From Pseudomonadota bacterium (GTDB lineage: Bacteria > Pseudomonadota > Gammaproteobacteria > Steroidobacterales > Steroidobacteraceae): 13,797 nucleotides of DNA. The position numbers and the translations under genes are program-made. The stretch lies in the NCBI GenBank assembly GCA_021815905.1, contig JAKAZP010000019.1, positions 1 to 13,797 on the forward strand, read 5' to 3'. Under the pieces are notes generated by a model. That model searched no databases. It saw only the letters and a program-made list of their open reading frames with translations, and had not been told where the DNA came from. Shown in pieces: positions 9,575 through 13,797 of the stretch; within the stretch, counting starts at the first letter, position 1, and the number at the start of each line of letters is the position of its first letter.

Positions 9575-9592
9575 GCCGGGCTGCCGCCCGGC
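9575..9592. terminator. GC hairpin between convergent aspS and hydrolase genes
   Basis: A perfect 7-bp inverted repeat, GCCGGGC and GCCCGGC, flanks a 4-nt loop TGCC, 11 bp after the aspS stop. It lies between converging genes, where a bidirectional terminator would be expected. There is no run of T on either side, so it is not a standard intrinsic terminator; it may instead block 3' exonucleases or be chance in GC-rich DNA. Confidence 0.25.
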
Positions 9593-9627
9593 CCCGGCGG
9601 CCGGGTCGCACGGATTCCTGATCCGGG

Positions 9628-10284
9628 TCAGGCCGACGCCGGAGTCCCCGAGAAGCGCCCGGTCCGCAGGAACGTTCCGGTTTCGTGCGCCACGCGCGCG
9701 GAAACCAACATGCCCATGTGGCTGACGGGCAGCACGATGTGCGCGTGAGCCCCGGGCAGACGCGTCTCGGCGACCGAGACCGTGCCGTCGCAGTCCTCCT
9801 CGAAGCCGGCGACGAACTGCCCGATGCCGAGCGGCTGAGTGCCGGCGATGATCCCGAGGGGGCGATCCGGGAAAGCCCAGCGGCGCTCGTGCGGGCTCAG
9901 CAGCTCGTCCGCCACGGGTCGACCCATGAGCGCCGCGATGAGGCGCGAGCGGCCGGCCTGCTCGGCCGCGCGGCTCGCCACGCTCGGGGTGCCGAGAAAC
10001 ACCACGTGGCCGGGAGGCTGCCCGGGGTAGCGCTCGAAGAACCGATAGAGCACGAGTCCGCCGAGGCTGTGGCCCACGAAATGCACCACGGGCGATTCGA
10101 CCGAGCGCGCGAAGGTCTCGAGCTCGGCGGTGATCTCCGCCATGCTCCCACTCGTCGCGGAGTACGGGAACGCGCGCACCTGAAAGTCGAACTCGCGCGC
10201 CAGCCGGTGGGCGAGCAGCAGCGACTCGCCGCCGGGCATCCACAGCCCGTGCACGTAGATCACCTGCTCGCGCGCCTCGCTCAT
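9628..10284 (-). CDS. Alpha/beta hydrolase (lipase/esterase-like), function unknown
   Basis: A 218-residue single-domain alpha/beta hydrolase. VIYVHGLWMPGGES near the N-terminus forms the oxyanion-hole strand-turn, and FVGHSLGG contains the nucleophile Ser73. Asp166 (in DCDGTVSV) and His189 (in PVSHMGM) are well placed to complete the triad. No signal peptide or membrane helix is visible, so it should be cytosolic. The substrate is not evident; short proteins of this type are often annotated simply as esterase or lipase. The start chosen is the ATG at 10284, directly ahead of the first beta strand; the frame extends 40 codons upstream in arginine-rich, non-conserved sequence. It converges on aspS and diverges from tamA, so it is likely a single-gene unit. 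No strong ribosome binding site is seen. Confidence 0.85.
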   Translation of the reverse strand: MSEAREQVIYVHGLWMPGGESLLLAHRLAREFDFQVRAFPYSATSGSMAEITAELETFARSVESPVVHFVGHSLGGLVLYRFFERYPGQPPGHVVFLGTPSVASRAAEQAGRSRLIAALMGRPVADELLSPHERRWAFPDRPLGIIAGTQPLGIGQFVAGFEEDCDGTVSVAETRLPGAHAHIVLPVSHMGMLVSARVAHETGTFLRTGRFSGTPASA

Positions 10285-10456
10285 CCGGTGAGCTTGCCGA
10301 GGTCGGTGCCCGGTGCGCAAGGCCGCATCCGCGCCGCTCTCGCGGCGGACCGCCTCGCCGCGCGGAACAGAATCTCGATCCGAACCGTTTGCCGTGAGTC
10401 GCAATCGCGACCGCGCGCTCCACGGTGGGGCGTCTCACTCCCGGGGAGCCGCTATC
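10285..10456. other. Divergent intergenic region, hydrolase / tamA
   Basis: This 172-bp stretch must hold the promoters for both flanking genes. On the plus strand, CAGAAT (10365-10370) is a candidate -10, and GCTATCTT (10451-10458) at the right edge contains TATCTT. On the minus strand no convincing pair of hexamers is found. Frames on both strands stay open across it because of the base composition, so the true tamA start is uncertain and the region may be shorter. No tRNA, terminator or repeat is visible. Confidence 0.4.
10443..10448 (+). promoter_or_regulatory. Candidate ribosome binding site for tamA
   Basis: GGGGAG lies 8 nt before the in-frame TTG at 10457 and is the best Shine-Dalgarno match among the possible tamA starts. 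The other candidates, GTG at 10394 and GTG at 10553, have no comparable site. If the overlapping TATCTT (10453-10458) is instead a real -10 element, this site cannot be used. Confidence 0.4.
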
Positions 10457-12388
10457 TTGTCAGCCGAGCGAGTCGCTCGCCGCATTCGCCGCTCAGCGGG
10501 ACCGCCGGAGCTTCGGATCCGGCCCGGGGCTGCGCGGGTCCCCCGATCGGCCGTGGCGCCCGCGCTCGCCGGCCTGCTCGCGCTCGCCGCGCTCGGCGCG
10601 CCGCCCGCGCGCGCCGCCGATCCGCAGCCGTACGAGATCCACTGGATCGCCTCCGGCAACGGCGCGGTCGATTCGCAGCTCAAGCTCACTTCCGAGCTCG
10701 AGGCGCTGCGCAAGAGCGCGCCGGTGGGCCCGTACGGCCTGATCGCGCGTGCCCGCGCGGACGTGCCGCGGCTCGATACCGTGCTCCGGAGCTTCGGGTA
10801 CTACCTCGGCGCGATCACCGTGACCATCAATGGCGAAGGTCTCGAGACCGCGGCCCTGGGGCCCGCGATTGCGGCGCTGCCGAAGGGGACCGCCGCGCGG
10901 GTCACGATCCGCCCGACGCCCGGGCCGCTGTTTCACCTCGGCCGCATCGAGGTGACCGGCGCGCTGCCTCCGGGCATGCGCCAGGAGCTGCACCTGTCGC
11001 CGGGGGCTCCCGCGGTGGCCGCCACCGTGCTCAACGGGGCCGCGAGGCTGCAGGCGGCGCTGCAGAACGCCGGCTATCCCTTCGCCAGGGTGGCGAAGCC
11101 GGTCGCCTATGAGGTGCCCGCCCGGCATCTGCTGAATCTCACCCTTCGCGTGAGCACCGGCACGCGCAGGCGGATCGGGAAGATCACGGTCGCGGGACTC
11201 GCGCACGTGCACCGCTCGCTCGTCATGAGGCGCCTGGAGGTTCACACGGGGGAGCGCTACGACGCGGCCACCGTCGAGAAGGCCCGGCAGGACCTGCTCG
11301 CGCTCGGGGTGTTCTCGAGCGTCAGCGTGCGCCTCGGCAAGCCCGGGCACCCGGGCCGCGTGCCGCTCGTATTCACCGTCAAGGAGGCGAAGCGCTACGT
11401 CGTCGGATTCAGCGCCGCCTACTCGAGCGACCTCGGCGCGAGCGGTGGCGTCAACTGGGGCGACCGCAACGTGTTCGGCAATGGCGAGAAGCTCAATCTT
11501 TCGGCGACGGCGATCAACCTCGGGGGCAGCGCCACGACGGGCCTGGGCTACGACAGCGAGGCCGCCTTCACGATTCCCGATTTCCGTCGCGATGACCAGT
11601 CGCTGGGGTTCACCGTGGTGGCGCTGCGCCAGGCGCTCGAGGCGTATACCCAGACCGGCGAGATGGCGGGCGCGACGCTCACCCGAAGGCTCTCGAGCCT
11701 CTGGACCGCGACCGCCGGGGTCTCCTACGAGCACGAGATCGTCAGCCAGGAGCATGCGCAGTACCGGTACGATCTGCTTTCGGTGCCGCTCACCGCTCAC
11801 TTCGACTCGACGGACCTGTCCTCGCCGCTGCTCGATCCGACGCACGGCGTGCGGATATCCGCGAGCGTCTCGCCCACGTTCTCGTACGGCCTCAGCGGCA
11901 AGACCTACATCGTGCTGCAGGGGAGCATTGCGACCTACTTCGACGTGCACAGGCTCGTGCCGGGGGATCCCGCCGGGCGCACGGTGCTCGCGGCGCGCGC
12001 GATGGGCGGCGTGGCCCTCGGCGCCACGCAGTTCAGCCTGCCGCCGGATCAGCGCTTCTACGCCGGCGGCAGCGGCACGGTTCGGGGCTACCGCTACCAG
12101 GCCGTCGGTCCGCAGTTTCCCGACGGCAATCCCATGGGCGGCACGAACATGCAGGCCGTCAACCTCGAGCTGCGCCAGCGGGTAGGCACGAGTTTTGGTG
12201 TGGTGGGATTCGTCGACAGCGGCGGAGTCTCGAGTCCCTCGGGCAGCGTATACCGGGTCGGCGCAGGAGCTGGCGTGCTGTACTACACCTCGATCGGCCC
12301 CATCCGCTTCGATGTCGGATTCCCGATCACCCACCTGCGCCACTCCGATTCGTTCGAGATCTACATCGGACTCGGGCAGGCGTTCTGA
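10457..12388 (+). CDS. tamA: TamA, Omp85-family outer membrane protein
   Basis: TamA is the outer-membrane barrel of the translocation and assembly module, working with TamB on outer-membrane protein insertion and, as proposed more recently, lipid transport to the outer membrane. From the TTG at 10457 the product has 643 residues: an arginine-rich n-region, a hydrophobic core (ALAGLLALAALG) and a likely cleavage after ARA at residue 53. Three POTRA-like repeats follow (about 59-145, 150-235 and 238-310, the last with GKITVAGL and DLLALGVFSSVSV), then a beta barrel to the C-terminus. The barrel contains the Omp85 loop-6 motif VRGY with Arg543, a late GPIRFDVGFPI strand, and a terminal Phe. Three POTRA domains and the adjacent tamB separate it from BamA. 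The start is uncertain: GTG at 10394 or 10553 are alternatives. The stop overlaps the tamB ATG by one base. Confidence 0.9.
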   Translation: MSAERVARRIRRSAGPPELRIRPGAARVPRSAVAPALAGLLALAALGAPPARAADPQPYEIHWIASGNGAVDSQLKLTSELEALRKSAPVGPYGLIARARADVPRLDTVLRSFGYYLGAITVTINGEGLETAALGPAIAALPKGTAARVTIRPTPGPLFHLGRIEVTGALPPGMRQELHLSPGAPAVAATVLNGAARLQAALQNAGYPFARVAKPVAYEVPARHLLNLTLRVSTGTRRRIGKITVAGLAHVHRSLVMRRLEVHTGERYDAATVEKARQDLLALGVFSSVSVRLGKPGHPGRVPLVFTVKEAKRYVVGFSAAYSSDLGASGGVNWGDRNVFGNGEKLNLSATAINLGGSATTGLGYDSEAAFTIPDFRRDDQSLGFTVVALRQALEAYTQTGEMAGATLTRRLSSLWTATAGVSYEHEIVSQEHAQYRYDLLSVPLTAHFDSTDLSSPLLDPTHGVRISASVSPTFSYGLSGKTYIVLQGSIATYFDVHRLVPGDPAGRTVLAARAMGGVALGATQFSLPPDQRFYAGGSGTVRGYRYQAVGPQFPDGNPMGGTNMQAVNLELRQRVGTSFGVVGFVDSGGVSSPSGSVYRVGAGAGVLYYTSIGPIRFDVGFPITHLRHSDSFEIYIGLGQAF

Positions 12389-13797
12389 TGCGCCGCGCAC
12401 TGCGAATCGCGGCCTGGAGCGCAGCGAGCCTCACGCTGCTCGCGCTGCTGCCGATCGGCGCCGTCCTCGTCTACGGCAACACCGCCGGCGGCCGGCATCT
12501 TCTCGAGCGCGAGACGGCGCGGCTCACCTGCGGAGAAGTGCGCATCGCGGGTCTGGGAGGAACCTTTCCCTGGACGATCCGGATCGCCCGGGCGCAGCTG
12601 CGCGATGCGAGGGGCGTCTGGATGAGCGCCCGGAACGTGTCGGTGCACTGGTCGCCGCTCGCCCTCGTGACCTGGGATCTGCACGTCGAGCGATTCGACG
12701 TTGCGAGCGCCGAGGTGCTGCGACGTCCGCTCGGCAGCGCCTCGTCCACCACGAGCGGCAGCCGCTTTCATCCGCCCTCGATCGACATCGACCGGCTGCG
12801 CGTCGGCACGCTCACCCTCGAGCCCGCCGCCGCCGGCGCGCAGGCGAGCCTGCGGGTGCGCGGCGATCTGCACTATGCCGGTATGAAGAAAGTGCGTGCG
12901 CGTCTCGCCGCGACGCGCACCGACGGCCGGGGCGAGTACGACGTCGACGCGAGCTTCGTGCGCTCGCATCTGCTGGCGCGCGTTACGCTCGAGGAGCCGG
13001 CGAACGGCCCGCTCGAGCATCTGCTCGACCTGCCCGGTCTCGGAAGGCTGTCGGTGGCCGCCGATGTCTCCGGACCGCGGGACGCCGAGACACTGCGCCT
13101 GAGCGCGCGAGCCGGCGCGCTGCGCGCCCACGCCGACGGCACGCTCGATCTCGAGCATCGTGCGGCGGATCTCACGTACTCGGTGACCGCCCCGGCGATG
13201 TCTCCCCGGCCGGGCCTGTCCTGGCGCCGGATCGCGCTGCGCGGCCGCTGGCAGGGGCCGGTCGCGGCCCCGCATGCGAGCGCGACGGCCGCGCTCGAAG
13301 GTCTCGAGCTCCCCGACGGCGCGGAGCTGCAGCGCCTGCGCGCAAGCCTCGAGGCCGACGGCCGGGTGCTCACCGCGCATGCGCGCGCCGACGGCATCGT
13401 GCTTCCGGGCTCGCAGCCGCAACTGCTCGAGGGCTCGCCGCTCACGGTTCGGGCGGTGATGCAGCTCGCGCAGCGCGGCCGCCCGATGCGGCTCGCCGTG
13501 ACGCACCGGCTGCTCGAGCTGCACGCGCAGGTCATCACCGCCGGCGCGCGCAGCGCCACGTTCGAGCTCGTTCTGCCGCACCTCGCGCCGCTCGCGGCGC
13601 TCGACCACGAGCCGGTCGGCGGCCGGATGACACTCGGGGGCGATGTCGCCGAGAGCGGCTCCTCGACCCGCCTCGATGTCAGGGGCGCGGGCGATCTGAG
13701 CGGCACGGGCTCCGCGGCGCGGCTGCTCGGCAACGACCCCCATCTTCATCTGATCGCCACCCTGACGAGCGCGGCGGTGCAGGTCGAGCGCCTCGAC
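12388..13797 (+). CDS. tamB: TamB, translocation and assembly module subunit (N-terminal part)
   Basis: An ATG at 12388 shares its A with the tamA stop (TGATG), and the frame stays open for 470 codons to the window edge, so the gene is cut off on the right. The N-terminus has an uncleaved-signal or anchor helix (about residues 9-29, SAASLTLLALLPIGAVLVYG). TamB-like sequence follows: GGRHLLERETARL, GTFPWTIRIARAQLRDARGVWMSA, then VSVHWSPLALVTWDLHVERF. The rest is a run of alternating beta-strand-like segments such as LRVGTLTLEP and LSVAADVSG, as in the long AsmA/TamB beta-taco groove that spans the periplasm. Full members usually exceed 1,000 residues, with the DUF490 domain near the C-terminus, which is not in view. 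The stop/start overlap indicates tight translational coupling with tamA. Confidence 0.9.
   Translation, partial: MRRALRIAAWSAASLTLLALLPIGAVLVYGNTAGGRHLLERETARLTCGEVRIAGLGGTFPWTIRIARAQLRDARGVWMSARNVSVHWSPLALVTWDLHVERFDVASAEVLRRPLGSASSTTSGSRFHPPSIDIDRLRVGTLTLEPAAAGAQASLRVRGDLHYAGMKKVRARLAATRTDGRGEYDVDASFVRSHLLARVTLEEPANGPLEHLLDLPGLGRLSVAADVSGPRDAETLRLSARAGALRAHADGTLDLEHRAADLTYSVTAPAMSPRPGLSWRRIALRGRWQGPVAAPHASATAALEGLELPDGAELQRLRASLEADGRVLTAHARADGIVLPGSQPQLLEGSPLTVRAVMQLAQRGRPMRLAVTHRLLELHAQVITAGARSATFELVLPHLAPLAALDHEPVGGRMTLGGDVAESGSSTRLDVRGAGDLSGTGSAARLLGNDPHLHLIATLTSAAVQVERLD

Noticed and set aside
7689..9611. A 640-codon minus-strand frame opposite aspS
   Set aside because: Same effect: antisense to a clear AspRS, H/R/E/A-rich with no domain or ribosome binding site.
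10493..12400. A 635-codon minus-strand frame opposite tamA, and a similar one at 12361-13749 opposite tamB
   Set aside because: The plus-strand frames show POTRA and barrel motifs and a TamB N-terminus with a stop/start overlap. The reverse products are compositionally biased shadows.

Overview
The window is about 13.8 kb of very GC-rich, densely coding bacterial chromosome. It reads as a core, housekeeping region of a gammaproteobacterium. The main support is gene order: bamD divergent from rluD, followed by pgeF (yfiH) and clpB, is the same arrangement as in Escherichia coli. Supporting points are a sigma-32 type promoter in front of clpB, the TamA/TamB pair, a glutamine-type NadE and an AspRS of the non-discriminating (Pseudomonas-like) type. 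A lineage near Steroidobacterales, Nevskiales or Xanthomonadales would fit, but that placement is a guess.

Layout. Bases 1-195 hold the 3' end of nadE, which converges on bamD (minus strand, outer-membrane beta-barrel assembly lipoprotein). Back to back with bamD lies the plus-strand group rluD-pgeF (14-bp overlap) and then clpB behind its own heat-shock promoter. Next comes an apparent operon: an FmdB-type zinc-ribbon protein with a long basic tail, a DUF502 membrane protein 4 bp later, a zinc alcohol dehydrogenase with a strong ribosome binding site, and aspS 13 bp further on. A small alpha/beta hydrolase on the minus strand converges on aspS and diverges from tamA. tamA and tamB overlap by one base (TGATG), and tamB runs off the right edge as a 470-codon open frame.

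How the genes work together. Two envelope-assembly modules are present: BamD of the BAM complex and the TamA/TamB translocation and assembly module. Translation is served by RluD (23S rRNA pseudouridines) and AspS (tRNA charging), protein repair by ClpB, peptidoglycan precursor fidelity by PgeF and cofactor supply by NadE. No mobile element, CRISPR array, tRNA, rRNA or integration scar was seen, and no undescribed system stands out. The most useful second looks are regulatory: overlapping divergent start codons of bamD and rluD, near-leaderless starts for bamD and aspS, the FmdB basic tail, and an alcohol dehydrogenase placed directly ahead of aspS. No gene-free stretch exceeds 300 bases; the longest is the 172-bp divergent gap before tamA.
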